This document shows, piece after piece, positions 11,601-21,835 of a stretch of DNA of 64,000 nt. How positions within the stretch are numbered: position 1 is the stretch's first letter; each line of letters begins with the position of its first letter. Where the stretch lies: contig OZ020309.1 in NCBI GenBank assembly GCA_963971305.1, positions 18,345,001 to 18,409,000 on the forward strand. The letters run 5' to 3'. The translations under genes and the position numbers were made by a program. The stretch comes from Arcuatula senhousia (taxonomy: Eukaryota > Mollusca > Bivalvia > Mytilida > Mytilidae). Below the pieces are notes generated by a model. That model searched no databases. It saw only the letters and a list, made by a program, of their open reading frames with translations, and was not told the DNA's origin.

Positions 11601-14600
11601 AAGGGTATTTTAATGCAATCCTGATTTAGGGCTGAACCATCCAATCAAGTAGCAAATAACCACATTATAATGCGACTTTATCGAAAAAGCAGCACACATT
11701 TTAGTGATATCCAGATGTAGGACGAAACTAAAATCAAGTAGCAGATAGACATTTACTTCTTAGACTGTTCATCGTTTAAATGCCGTCTCCCATGGGAGAC
11801 GACAACAACACAATAATTAAAATTCATACGAAAACTGTTTACATCTATTCAAGAAAGGGGTGTAATTTTTTTTTCGATAAAAACTATGTTATACGTATTT
11901 TTACTGCGTATGACCGACCAAATAGCGCATTACTCAAGCATTTAATGTGTACCTCTGTCAATGCATTCTTAGCTACAGCTCTTTTTATTTGGTGGTTTGT
12001 CATAAAGCGTGCTAAATCGGTTTTTGTCGGATTTGATCTACCCTCTCATGTCTTTAAATTATTGAATGTTAGCAACACAAGTTTAGCTTTTCTAAAAAGC
12101 TAGCCGTCTCAAAACTGCTTTACCATTTTTTTTGTAGTTCAAAATGCGGGTTCAGATAATTAAAATAGTTGCATAACTTGAGATTGTTGCATCATTGTAT
12201 GGTCTTTAGGTGGTCATCCAAGTAGAAACTGTAGGCTACAGCCAGATTTAAAAACATGCATTGCGCAAAGCATTTGAGGATGCAATTACAATAGCAAAAT
12301 GTTCATGATAGAACTTCTCAATAAAAATGGAAATAGAGAGCCGGTGGTGTAGTGGTTAACGCGTCGGGCTACTAACGCCGTGGTTCGTGGTTCGATCCTC
12401 GTTAGGGGTGAAAATTTCATGAACCTATTTTCCGACTCTCTCTTGACACCATTTGCGAGGATGGTCTCAAGAACCGATGCTAGTCCTTCGGAAGGGACGA
12501 AAAAAGGTTGTCCCGTGTATGGGAGAGCAATACCCCATGCACGTTAAAAACCCCTTTGTAGAGTTCGATAAGAGTAGGCTCAATGGGGGTCGCTACAAAG
12601 GCCACACTCGCAATCTGCTAGCTGGAGAGGGATTTACATAAGCATTAAGCTTGTTTCCCAATCCAGGGTAAATAAATATGTTTAAACTGAAATGGAAATG
12701 ACCGAACCGCTAATAATTGCAACTAGAGTTTGCGATGCTGATTGCAGTTAAGGATGGTCACTCCTGAACTTTTTTATATCAAACATTTTATGATTTGTGA
12801 TGGAAATGAAAGATTATTGTCTACTTTATCAAATAACAAAAAGAAAATGATAGGTCCGTGTGCTCGTTTCCGAGATATATGACGTCAAAAATTTGGCGGG
12901 AAATCTGACTCCTCTAGATTTTACCAAACTTTAACATTGTGACGTTTTTTACCTTAAAAATCATAAAGTTGTATCTACAATTTCACGACATTTAATAAAG
13001 TTGGGTTTTAAGGTCTATATAATCAGAAAATGTCATAAAAATTAGGGGTCAGTGTGCAAAAAATTTCTTCAGTAACTGAAGGTAAAATCTTGAGGAGTAC
13101 CGATATAAGACTGAAATTCTGAAACATGAACAGTGACCATCCTTAAGGAGGTTTGCTCCTCATATTTTGAGGTTTTTGTCAGATTTTCGAGATCCTCAGG
13201 GTTTATCCATCTATTATGCTTGTAATTTTTTGCCCATGAACCCCCTATTTTCTTTATCTTATTCAAAAATATGTCCCTCAAATATGCAGTTCACAATGTT
13301 TTATGAAATTTTATTTACTCTGTCATACATTTTAAAGAGTTTGAAGATACCAATCCGTGGCAATGCAAAAGTAATGAAAAATCTAGAGAGAACGTATTTC
13401 CCGCCAAAACTATAAACGCTTATAGTGTAAAAACGAGCACATGGACCTACATTTTTTTCTTGCTTATTTTGATGGTTTGTCCATATTCTTTAAAAAAGAT
13501 GCAATTTTATCCATTTTTACTTTAAGATACAGGAGCAAACCCCCTTAAGTTGTTTTATGTGCGTTTATAATTTATTTATTTATAGTTCTATGTCCTCTTA
13601 ATTTTTTTGTTGTTTTTTTATGTGTTAATATACTGAATTCTTACTGTTTCCGAAATCTCCATTCTCATGCACATGGAAGCCATGCAATCCTGGTGATAAA
13701 CTTGAGCCGTAAATTTGGCCAGTCACGTGAACAAATTTCATACGATACTGAAAAATTAAAGAAGAATTATGGATTGTAGTATTGAAATATTTCTGATACT
13801 TAACTGGGTTGGTTTAATTCGTGTGTGTTGTGTTTGTATGTTAGGGTTTAATGCTCATTTCCACGCACCTGGGCTATAGTGCGATTAGTTTTAATGGTGA
13901 ATAGAAACCGGAGAAAAAGTCCCGTCCTTTGTCCCTTAAAATGCTATTCATTCCTACACGACTGGCGGCGTATAGTTGTCAAGAAAACTGTGACAGATTT
14001 AGGTTCCATTGAAAGGGATTCGGTTATCAAGAAACAGGCGAAATACAGATATAATGAAGCTGCACACCAAATAAAAACAGACTGTTACATGTAGTAAGAA
14101 AACCCTAAACTGTGACCGAATTCTTGTTTCATAAATCCGCTAAACCCCATCCTCGGCAAGCCGCAAGACGAAGGGTATTGTGTCCAAAGTACAAAACTTA
14201 CGCCTTGGTACAGCCACATTCTCCCTGAAATATCATTAGTTCCTGATGGGTCAGATAGATCACAATAAGCTAATTTATCTCTTTGTCTTCGAGAGTAATA
14301 AGAAGCTGAAAAAAATATTAAACAAAACCAAAATTGTCACTCACTGATGGCACAATCGGCAATCACTTTGTTGAAGTTGCATAACTTTTTTGGGATATAG
14401 TGTTGTCATCGTTTTGGTTTATAAGTGTACAATTTTTCATGAAGATCCGACATACGTTCATTAGATTTCTTTTTAATCAAACAAAAAGGAAAGTGTGATG
14501 GACAAAGAGACAGAAAACCAAAAGACCTGCAACTTTCATTAGCGGTTAAGAAAATAAATTCCCTCTTGTCTTTAAATCTGTTGTTTTTCTATTTACTATC

Positions 14601-14963
14601 AACGATTTAAAAACAGATATCTGTTGCAGACTTCATATCGTTATTTTAAAATGAAAAAAAAAACAATAAATAAGTTTTTTATGCATGTAAATCATTGCAT
14701 TTTTTTCGGTTTTGTAGTTTTAAAACATCATTTTGTGTCTGTGGAGGTTTGTGCTAGAATTCTAGTTAGTTCCAGATTTCAAATTTTACGAAAAGTATAA
14801 GCGAGCGAGTGGAGCCTAGAGCATTACACTGATATGACTCAAAATTTGTATCTACATCTATTTTTGACTCATTTTTAAGGTGTGAAGTAATTTTATTTTG
14901 ACAGTGAATCTTACCTTTTGCAAGGGGAACAATTAGTACTAAAAATATCAACTGGAAATTCAT
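8627..14963 (-). CDS. Secreted Cu/Zn superoxide dismutase (SOD-A)
   Basis: Five exons on the minus strand: 14963-14915, 14305-14202, 13747-13645, 10570-10365 and 8731-8627; 567 nt, 188 aa. Junction phases are 1, 0, 1, 0 and all introns are GT-AG. Exon 1 encodes a hydrophobic signal peptide (MNFQLIFLVLIVPLAK). The copper/zinc fold follows: [11 protein letters not shown] (ligands H46 and H48 in human SOD1 numbering), CANAGGHYNPEGVNHGGP (C57, H63, H71), VRHVGDLGN (H80, D83), LHAGEDDLGQGG (H120) and [10 protein letters not shown] (R143, C146). All seven metal ligands, the active-site arginine and the disulfide cysteines are present, so it should dismutate superoxide outside the cell. ATG at 14963 is chosen because it starts the signal peptide. 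Introns carry a foldback element, SINE, LINE remnant and MITEs. It is an inverted paralog of SOD-B. Confidence 0.9.
8862..9535. mobile_element. Long imperfect foldback element in SOD-A intron 4
   Basis: The left arm (8862-9120) and right arm (9270-9535) are reverse complements in outline: left 'ctgttctaacatctct' matches right 'agagatgttagaactg', and both arms are built from a degenerate short motif around CAGTTCTAAGCCCTGG/GACAGTTCTAG. An AT-rich spacer separates them. No ORF. This is the structure of a foldback or long-TIR non-autonomous DNA element. Confidence 0.65.
9570..9690 (+). repeat. E1 partial copy
   Basis: 'accaatgcaacatttcaatg' followed by 'gtcaaaagtcctgaaggtca' and 'gagaacagcaggaaaa' follows the 5' half of E1. 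Truncated and diverged, inside SOD-A intron 4. Confidence 0.5.
9868..10310 (-). repeat. E3 copy, short form
   Basis: Begins 'aagaggctcccaggagcctg' followed by 'aatcgctcacctgg' and ends 'gctcacatgtgagctaaaaa', the reverse-complement ends of the copy at 61680-63125. Near its end it has a GGACGGACGAC-type microsatellite (10230-10270), the counterpart of the CGTCCGTCGTCC run at 61725-61757. Confidence 0.65.
10804..11220 (+). pseudogene. LINE (non-LTR retrotransposon) ORF2 C-terminal remnant
   Basis: An open stretch of about 138 codons contains IETGRY, REDRICKTCN and EDESHFLFSC. This is the pattern seen at the C-terminus of LINE reverse transcriptases: a Cys/His knuckle after the RT domain (C-x2-C, then H-x4-C). 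The polymerase and endonuclease domains are absent, so it is a 5'-truncated dead copy. The 3' tail 'tgtttgtagcctttggccct' followed by 'gggcgtaacttgtgctaata' recurs at 22812-22868, marking the 3' end of the family. It lies antisense in SOD-A intron 3. Confidence 0.7.
11250..12334 (+). repeat. Diverged direct duplication of about 260 bp
   Basis: 11250-11512 and 12068-12334 share ordered segments: 'aacacaagtttagcttttct', 'ttcaaaatgcgggtt', 'tctttaggtggtcatc', 'ctacagcca/ttacagcca', 'gcatttgaggatgcaattac'. The copies are about 820 bp apart in the same orientation. The downstream copy was later hit by the SINE at 12335-12689. No coding potential. Confidence 0.65.
12335..12689 (+). mobile_element. 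tRNA-derived SINE, intact, with 10-bp target duplication
   Basis: Flanked by AAATGGAAAT on both sides (12325-12334 and 12690-12699). The head 'agccggtggtgtagtggtta' and 'ggttcgatcctcg' are Pol III A-box and B-box like. The body includes 'gactctctcttgacaccatt', 'ggagagcaataccccatgca' and 'gagtaggctcaatggg', and ends in a short A/T-rich tail. Length 355 bp. Because it is a mobile tRNA derivative it is not called as a functional tRNA. Other copies lie at 41951-42290 and 53512-54022. Confidence 0.85.
12752..13142. mobile_element. TTAA-flanked MITE
   Basis: Bounded by TTAA at 12748-12751 and 13143-13146, with inverted ends 'AGGATGGTCACT' and 'AGTGACCATCCT'. 391 bp, no ORF. The TTAA duplication suggests a piggyBac- or Kolobok-type transposase in trans. 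It abuts a second TTAA MITE. Confidence 0.75.
13147..13544. mobile_element. Second TTAA-flanked MITE
   Basis: Shares the TTAA at 13143-13146 with the preceding element and ends at the TTAA at 13545-13548. Inverted ends 'GGAGGTTTGCTCCT' and 'AGGAGCAAACCCCC'. The interior 'gtcagattttcgagatcctc' and 'aaccccctattttct' also appear, diverged, at about 38820-38950 in the LDLa gene. 398 bp, no ORF. Confidence 0.75.
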
Positions 14964-15460
14964 CCTCAAGGATTCTAATGTAGTCAGTTCTCTTGTCCGT
15001 ACCTAGCATAAAATAAAAATCCAGTTATAAAGTCCAATAACAAGATCTAACAGCTGCTAAGGATTACGGTACCTCAGTGCAAAGATGTAAAATAAAGTAT
15101 TAAAAAAAAATCAGAAACATGCATTTTTTTTTTCTTAAAATAAATTTTTACATATAATTGTAGAGATAAATTCGGTACAATGTTAAAAGCATATGTTGCT
15201 TTATATTATAGTTCATATATCAAGCCAAAGAAAGAAATATTAATTAGTTTTATGATATGTTACCTAAATTAATTTGTGCATGTACCATGCACTTATCTCA
15301 TATGTGCATTAGTTAGACGTGTAAATCCTAGCTAAATATATGTAATCTCGAGGATTTTACTACTATATTTGGAAAAACATGTAAATGGGTTTTATCATGA
15401 TCGATGACTTATTTATATAATAAGGTTATAAATAAGAGATAATAAACAAAAAGCTTAAAA

Positions 15461-15890
15461 AGGTATCGGTGCCTTGCATGTCGTAAGAGGCGACTAAGGG
15501 TCTTGGGATACTGACGTCGGGTCAGTGCTCAGCCCACAGGGCGACCAAGTGTGTACCTTAGTTGGCTGAATAGGGTGACCCTCGTCCGCGGGGGTTGTCA
15601 GGTCTATAATACAGAGACCCCGACCGCTAATCATAGTGAGCCAACGTGAGTGCCACGCTTCATGCACGTAAAAGACCCTTTTGTGGACCGCCAAGTAGTG
15701 CACCACATAGGCTAATTTTTTCCGCCCCTACCCCTTTTCCTGTTCTTCCAATTTATCGTTCATTTGTTTCCCACCCCATTCCCATATTTCATTTATCATC
15801 ATCATCCATTTTATCATCTTTTTTATGTTCATCGCTTAAAAACACCGACTCACGCACTCACTCTTGGCAAATGCACTGAGATTTAGTACA
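15461..15890 (+). repeat. GC-rich repeat-like block
   Basis: A sharply GC-richer stretch starting near 'gccttgcatgtcgtaagagg' in otherwise AT-rich DNA, followed by a pyrimidine-rich tail to about 15880. Base composition and lack of a conserved frame suggest a mobile-element fragment (SINE or LINE end). Only one copy lies in the window, so this rests on composition and general familiarity. Confidence 0.4.
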
Positions 15891-16159
15891 TTATGTCGAA
15901 CAAAAATAAAAAAAATGTTTTCTCGTATAACATTTTTAATAGACGGTTAAATGTGTTTCTTTTTTGGGGGAGGGGGGTAATTTCTTAGTTTTTATCATTC
16001 ACCCATCATTAGCAGTTTTAATTGCTTAATTTACAGCCAAGTAAACAGATATTTATATTATTTTGTAAAACAGTTCTCCCTCATACAATGAATACCTTGA
16101 TGTAAAGGAAACAGAGGAGGGAGTTGATTCGGAAATATATATTTTGACTGAATTTCGAC

Positions 16160-16450
16160 TTGTGTCTGTCCTAAGCCAGGACACCTTGTCAAAGCTTTTG
16201 TCTGTCATCTTTATGCTTTTGTTCTCTGTCCAGAAAAGGGTCTTTCGTTGATAATTTAAGTATTAATTGGTTTTGAATCTTATGTATTGTATTTGTAGTT
16301 TTGTGCCAATGCAAGACGGTGGCGAGCAGCGACCTTTGGTCATGTTGAAGACTTCTGGCTGTTTTTCATTGTGATTTTTAAAATTGTCGTTTCTTTCTAT
16401 TGGTTGTGTCGCGTACACTTATTTCGCATTTCTTTATCGTCTTTTGTATA
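16160..16450 (+). repeat. Dispersed repeat family E2
   Basis: Shows 'gtcctaagccaggac', 'caatgcaagacggtggcgag', 'cattgtgatttttaaaattg' and 'gttgtgtcgcgtacacttat'. The same order recurs at 27175-27305, 45490-46400 and (reversed) 37005-37330, 52800-52925 and 58795-59020. No ORF. Confidence 0.7.
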
Positions 16451-16604
16451 TGCCATAATTGAAAAAGAAAGCAGAAGAAAGATAATTGAACAGAGAATGT
16501 TAATTTGTTTCCAATTGCAATGAAAGAAGAGAAGAAAATACTAAAGGTTTTAACCAAGAGACATGGAAGACAACGATGTGAAAACAAAATACAAATTCAG
16601 TGGA

Positions 16605-16800
16605 TTCATTTATTTTTGTACGTACATCACCTTTTTTGGTGGTTTGACGAAAAAGTATTTCGTGGATTCTAATATCGTGATTTTAAAATCCTTAGGTTTA
16701 ATTTCCTTTTCGTTGGATATTTGGTTCAGTAGGTAAAGCCCACCCCGAAAACCACGAAAATTGATCCTCCGCGAATAAAAATGAAACCACAATAAACTAC
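16605..16800. mobile_element. MITE-like repeat E6
   Basis: Contains 'tttcgtggattctaa' and its inverted counterpart 'aaccacgaaaattgatcctc', plus 'gcgaataaaaatgaaaccac'. The same inverted TTTCGTGG/CCACGAAA layout occurs at 43728-43912. About 190 bp, no ORF. Confidence 0.5.
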
Positions 16801-16825
16801 AATTAGCAAACTCCTTTATTAATTG

Positions 16826-17615
16826 AAAGTAAACTCATGTGCTCCGGAGGAGTAAGTAATTCTTTGAAATGGTAAATGAACTCTAGTGCCACAGAGGAGT
16901 AAGATACCCTGGTGATATTGAATGTGAAATTGTATGCTGAGGATCCCGGAAGAGTTAGCACCCCTGTTGATATGGAGTGTTGAAATGTGTTGCTCCGACA
17001 GTAAACACCCCTGGTAAAATGGAATGTGAAATTGTGAGCTCATGAAGAGTAAGGACTCCTTTAATATAGAAAGTGAACTCGTGTGTTCCGGAAGAATAAG
17101 CACCCATAGTGATATGGAAAGTGAACTCGTGCGCCCCGAGAAAAAAGCACTCCTGGTAATATGGAAAGTGAAGTAATGTGCTCCGGAAGAGTAAGAATTC
17201 TTGTAATGTGGAAAGTGAACGCATGTGTTCCGGAAAAATAACAAAACATGAAAGAGGGAATACGACCTTATGTGCCGGTAGAGTAAGAACCCCTGGAAAA
17301 TAGAAAGTTAACTTATGTGCTTTGGAAGAGTAAGCACTCCTGCAAATGGAAAGTGAACTCATGAGCTCCGAGAGAGTAAGCATTTCTGTAAAGTGGAAAG
17401 TGAACTCGTGTGCTACGGAAGAGTAAGTACTCCTGTAAAATGCAAAGTGAACCCATATGCATGTACTCCAGAAGAGTAAGCACCCCTGGTGATATGGAAA
17501 GTGAAATTGTTTGCTCAGAAAGAGTAAGAAATATGGAAAGTGAACTCAATGTGCTCCGGAAGAGTTAGCAATCCTGATAATATGGAATGTGAACTTATGA
17601 AAACTGGGCGAGTAA
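16826..17615 (+). repeat. About 47-bp degenerate tandem array (E1-tail satellite)
   Basis: Roughly 17 diverged copies of 'gtgaactcatgtgctccgga', 'agagtaagcactcctggtaa', 'tatggaaa'. The core 'gtgaactcaggtgctccgga' followed by 'agagtaagc' is the 3' part of E1 (see 26326-26356 and 30053-30075), so the array looks like a local amplification of that segment. The overlapping minus-strand frames (for example 16955-17383, rich in LTLPEHxSSLSI-type repeats) are by-products of the periodicity. Confidence 0.85.
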
Positions 17616-17766
17616 GCAGTTTGATCCTGCTTGTAGAAAAAAAACATCTGTCGCATTATAAAAATTGTCAAGGATAGATCGTAGTCGGATGTCTTAAAAG
17701 AAGGAAAAAAAAACAAGTTTTATTAACAAACAGTTTTATAACAAACCAATAGAATTAATTACTCAC

Positions 17767-18065
17767 CTGAATCATTTTGTTTCAAACTTTGACTCACCAA
17801 ACATGTCTCTGCATTTCTCCTTCCTCTCAGGCCTAAAAATGTAAAAGTTACGCATTTGTATTAAAATAAATATTAAGGTAATAAACCGATATATTAAGTT
17901 AATAAATATGTATTTGATGACCATTTTTATTAAGAATAGATGATATATGATTACTCCGAATTAATAATAAATGTAGAAATTGGACGAAAAAGCGTTTAAT
18001 GACTTACAAAGCTGTTTCAGAAGTGATCGCTCTCCCCAAATCCTAGCAAGTATTACTAGTTGCAT
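17767..18065 (-). other. Two phase-compatible candidate exons upstream of SOD-A
   Basis: 18065-18008 opens with an ATG, reads 19 codons and ends at a consensus donor (TTT|gtaagt) in phase 1. 17832-17767 has a tttttag acceptor, 22 open codons and a CAG|gtgagt donor, phase 1 in and out. Both could splice directly to SOD-A exon 2 (14305, phase 1) and replace the signal peptide. They match no known domain, so this could be an alternative first exon, a UTR exon or coincidence. Confidence 0.25.
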
Positions 18066-18499
18066 TTTCAAGTAAGATATTCGTTTGTCAATCTTATGGA
18101 AAACATATTTTGAGTTTGAAAAAACTGACAAAAACTCTGTCGAAAAAAGGATATGAAAGGAATACATGTATTTTAGTAAAATGTTCGAATTTAGTCCTTT
18201 TTGGTAGAAATGTTGATAGATAATTTGAAAGTCACCTTTTGTCATTTTAGAGCATTACAGCGATCGGGTGTATCGTTTTGTGTGATGATACATCACCAAA
18301 TTATTAACAGTATTAGGTGTTGTGTTGGATTTGAGATTGATATACTCGATTGTTTTACATCATCCGATAGACATCAGTAACTGCCAGTGTTCTCAAGAGA
18401 GTTCTTCTACGTCCCGTTTTTTTTTCTTGTTGTCTTTGTGTCTCATGTTCTCTCTTGTTGAATGATTTGATTATAATACCGTGTGTTATCTTTGGGCTT

Positions 18500-18665
18500 G
18501 TTATTTATTAGCAATAGGGGAAAGTTGAGCCCCCCCCCCACCACCACCACAAAAGTTTAACCCCGCCACATTTTATATATGCCTGTCCTAAGCCATGCGT
18601 CAACGTTATGCTATTTGTACTCTGTCTAGAAGGAGACCTTTCCTTGATATTTTAAGCATGTGAAA
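18500..18665 (+). repeat. E2 fragment
   Basis: 'aaaagtttaaccccgccaca' followed by 'ttttatatatgcctgtccta' and 'ctctgtctagaaggagacct' matches the left part of E2 at 45510-45620. A C9 run precedes it. Confidence 0.55.
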
Positions 18666-20165
18666 GTCAAGAACATGTGACAGGAGACAGAATGACATAT
18701 TACCACCAAGAAGAATCTGTAGACCAACTTTGATGTTCTATATCAAAGTATGTAAAGTAAGCTATTGTGTACCAATATGAGACAATCACATACATGTAAC
18801 GGTATCGTTAGTCCGAACAGAAAGACTTGCTCTTCTCTATTGATATTTTTTGTAAGAGTCAATGTGGCAAACGAAAAAAACTCTTGGGAAATACTACTTT
18901 TACAACCCATTTACTTTTAATAGTCATAACAAATACCGGTAATTTACATGTTTTTGAATTAAGAGATAATGCTACCTCACGGAGAGGAGATGTGAACACA
19001 TAACTCAGAATATATTCAGAAGATAAAAAATCTTTCAAAAAATCAAAAGAATTTGATTGAATTAGAAAAGCAATATAACTGGACAGAGACCTTTGAAATT
19101 GAACTGACATTACAAATGATAAAAATGTCATTTTTTTAAAGATAACTTTATATAACACATTCCACGCAACCAATCTAAAAGACAGGGTCACATTACTAGA
19201 TATTAGAAAATATAAAAATTGAGCAGCACCATTAAGCTGTTGAAATATGAAATGTTTTCAAAGACGTAATTGGAATCAATGTTAAAATAGTAGACACAAG
19301 TTTAATTTCATAAATGAAAATGGGCTGGTAAAGGGTTATTTTCGTGCAACGTTTTCGACGTACATGTATTTATTTTCCGTGTTTTCATGATTGTGATTTT
19401 TATTTTTCGTGTTTTCGTGTTGACATGGTTGTATGTGCTCCGTTTTTTGCCAATATTTTAGCACCGTGTTTCGTATTGGACAACCAATTTCTCGTGCGTG
19501 ATTGTATGTTTTGCTTTGAAATCTGGAAGACGAACTTTATATTCTCAAAAACTTTAAAAAATTCAAAAGAATTTGATTGAATTTCACAATAATTCTAACT
19601 CATTTTGTCGTGTTTCGTGATCGGCGATTTTTATAACTCGTGTTTCGTTTTCTGTATATTTTTAGCACGTGTTTTCGTGTTTGGACCCCCCCCCCCCCCT
19701 TTACCACCCTCTGAAAAGATTAGGATTCATTGCAGAAATAATGATAAAACATTCTATAAAAACTGTCGTTTGCATTGATAAGAAAGTTTGCCGCGCACTC
19801 CCTATAGCGGTTTGGCGGGTTTATTTTCTGTTGAAGCCTTTTAATTGGCACTTGAATTGGTATTTGAAGTTGTTCTGGAATAGGTTGTTAAGCAAAAATA
19901 ACACAAGGTAAAAATCAAATTCAAATCGATAAAAGTTCAGTTCAACCAGAACTAATCTTAAACAGCTAGACAGCCTGCTTTACCTGTCTGAACCGGACCT
20001 TGTTTGAATAAAAACAAATACAAAATTAAAACATTCCCTGTTATTCCAGGGAAAGTTGCATGTATACCCAATGTAGATTCTGATTACACTGCCATCCCAT
20101 CCCGGCTTATCGCTGAGATCAAATGATCCTTATTCTTTAGCAACAAACAAAGCATGTTATCATTT
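18666..20165. other. Intergenic, no gene recognised
   Basis: AT-rich. A minus-strand frame at 18859-19191 (110 codons) has no recognisable domain, and splice context and codon pattern give no support. A region around 19380-19700 repeats 'cgtgttttcgtgtt' words and includes a C15 homopolymer near 19685. Confidence 0.4.
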
Positions 20166-20342
20166 TTACACGTAAAAGGATATGGAGAGAATGAACATGA
20201 GACCATATCACATATTATATCAAACTACAAATAATTTTAATGAGCTGTATGGCCATTTTTTGAATGTATTTTTGACTCATCAGCAGCACTAGAACCCAAA
20301 CATAGGAAATTTACAATTTCAAAAAAAACAAAAAAGAAATCT
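20166..20342 (+). repeat. Dispersed repeat E7, copy 1
   Basis: 'aaaggatatggagagaatga' then 'acatgagacc', 'ctcatcagcagcactagaac' and 'ccaaacataggaaatttaca' recur in the same order at 22886-23050. No ORF. Confidence 0.65.
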
Positions 20343-20506
20343 AAATACTAGTATACGGTTTTGTTGTATGGTGTTCGAACACGTGTAGATATTTCTTATC
20401 TAACACAATTACATATCACAACTCTTACCACAAACTTGTTTGTTACCATGTCGAACATAAATTGTTTTACTGCTTCCTTTATGAAGATACACGTCTGGTA
20501 AGCTGA

Positions 20507-21045
20507 TTTGGTAGACAAGTTTACGGGAAAGCTGTTTGGTAGATAAGTTTACGAGAAAGCTATTTGGTAGACAAGTTTACGAAAAAGCTCATTTGGTAGA
20601 CAAGTTTACGAGAAAGCTATTTGGTAGACAAGTTTACGAAAAAGCTCATTTGGTAGACAAGTTTACGAGAAAGCTATTTGGTAGACAAGTTTACGAGAAA
20701 GCTCATTTGGTAGACAAGTTTACGAGAAAGCTATTTGGTAGACAAGTTTACGAGAAAACTATATGGTAGACAAGTTTACGAGAAAGCTATTTGGTAGACA
20801 AGTTTACGAGAAAGCTATTTGGTTGACATGTTTACGAAAAAGCTATTTAGTAGACACGTTTGCGAGAAAGCTATTTAGTAGACAAGTTTACGAGAAGGCT
20901 ATTTGGTAGACAAAAGTACGAGAAGGCTATTTGGTTGACAGGTTTACGAGAAAGCTCATTGGGTAGACCAGTTTATGAGAAAGCTCATTTTGTAAACAAG
21001 CTCACGAAAAAGCTCATTTGGTTAACAAGCTTACGAAAAAGGGAC
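20507..21045 (+). repeat. 28/29-bp tandem array with 57-bp higher-order repeat
   Basis: Monomers 'ggtagacaagtttacgagaa' + 'agctattt' (28 bp) alternate with a 29-bp variant ending 'agctcattt', so the array has a clean 57-bp dimer period in its centre and decays at both ends. About 19 monomers. Because 57 is divisible by 3, one frame stays open at 20536-20769 as a 19-residue peptide repeat; this is most simply a side effect of the period. The array is about 0.8 kb upstream of SOD-B. Confidence 0.9.
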
Positions 21046-21835
21046 ACAATTTATTTAGAGTTCATGTAAAGCTCGGTTGATAAGCCATTTAATGGAATCT
21101 GTTTAGTCTGGTCATGAGGAATGTTAACAAGTTAGGAACAATATATGTTTATGCACAGTTTTCCTTTTTGATTAATATTAAATTAGCGTATTGTTGAAAA
21201 TCTTATCAAAGAAGCAAGGTGTACCATTGGGGCAAAATGTGTAACATTACGTGTTTGTGCGGTGTTTCAAATGTTCAAAAATTTCATGCTAAAATCGGTT
21301 AACATGTATCATTACAAACGGTTAAGTAAACAAATGCCCCATTTCGCAACATTTGGGACGGATGGACGAACGGAAGGCGGACGAATAGACGAATTAACGG
21401 ATGGACGGACATACGAATGGACCCGACCACCATATACCCACTACTTATTTTAGAAACAAAGCACATAACATCCCTAAACACATATTACAGCAAAATATTA
21501 GTCAGCAATTCAAGACAACAGGAGCTAGTGAATAAGCATGCTCCAGATATTTTGTTATGTAATGTATGCTTTTTGCCCTACATGCGTTAATTGGGACATA
21601 TTTTGCATTTATAAACATTTAATGCAAACCAATCCTAGCCGAGCCCACCTTACTGAGGGTGTGGTACTTAAATGATGGATATACTTGTTTGCAAATTGAG
21701 AACAATTTCGTAAGATTTAGAGATCATTAAGGTTACATCGTGATATAGCCAGTCAAATCATTGTGACAACCTTGTGTGTAAAATGAATAAAGCATAAAAC
21801 TTGGTCAATGACAATATATATACAAGCAGAGAGAA

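Noticed and set aside
12340..12412. Functional tRNA gene
   Set aside because: The tRNA-like head is part of a 355-bp element with a 10-bp target duplication and other copies in the window, so it is a SINE.
16955..17383. 142-codon minus-strand frame with repeated LSI/EFTFH phrases
   Set aside because: By-product of the roughly 47-bp array; three different frames show the same kind of repeat peptide.
18859..19191. 110-codon minus-strand frame as a gene
   Set aside because: No recognisable domain, no supporting splice sites or homology, and AT-rich composition that allows chance open frames.
20536..20769. 78-codon repetitive open frame (VDKFTRKLFGRQVYEKAH repeats)
   Set aside because: Explained by a 57-bp tandem unit divisible by three; it decays into stops at both ends with the array.
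21814..21822. TATA box for SOD-B (tatatata)
   Set aside because: It lies only about 15-20 bp before the ATG, which would put the transcription start inside the coding sequence; probably just AT-rich DNA.
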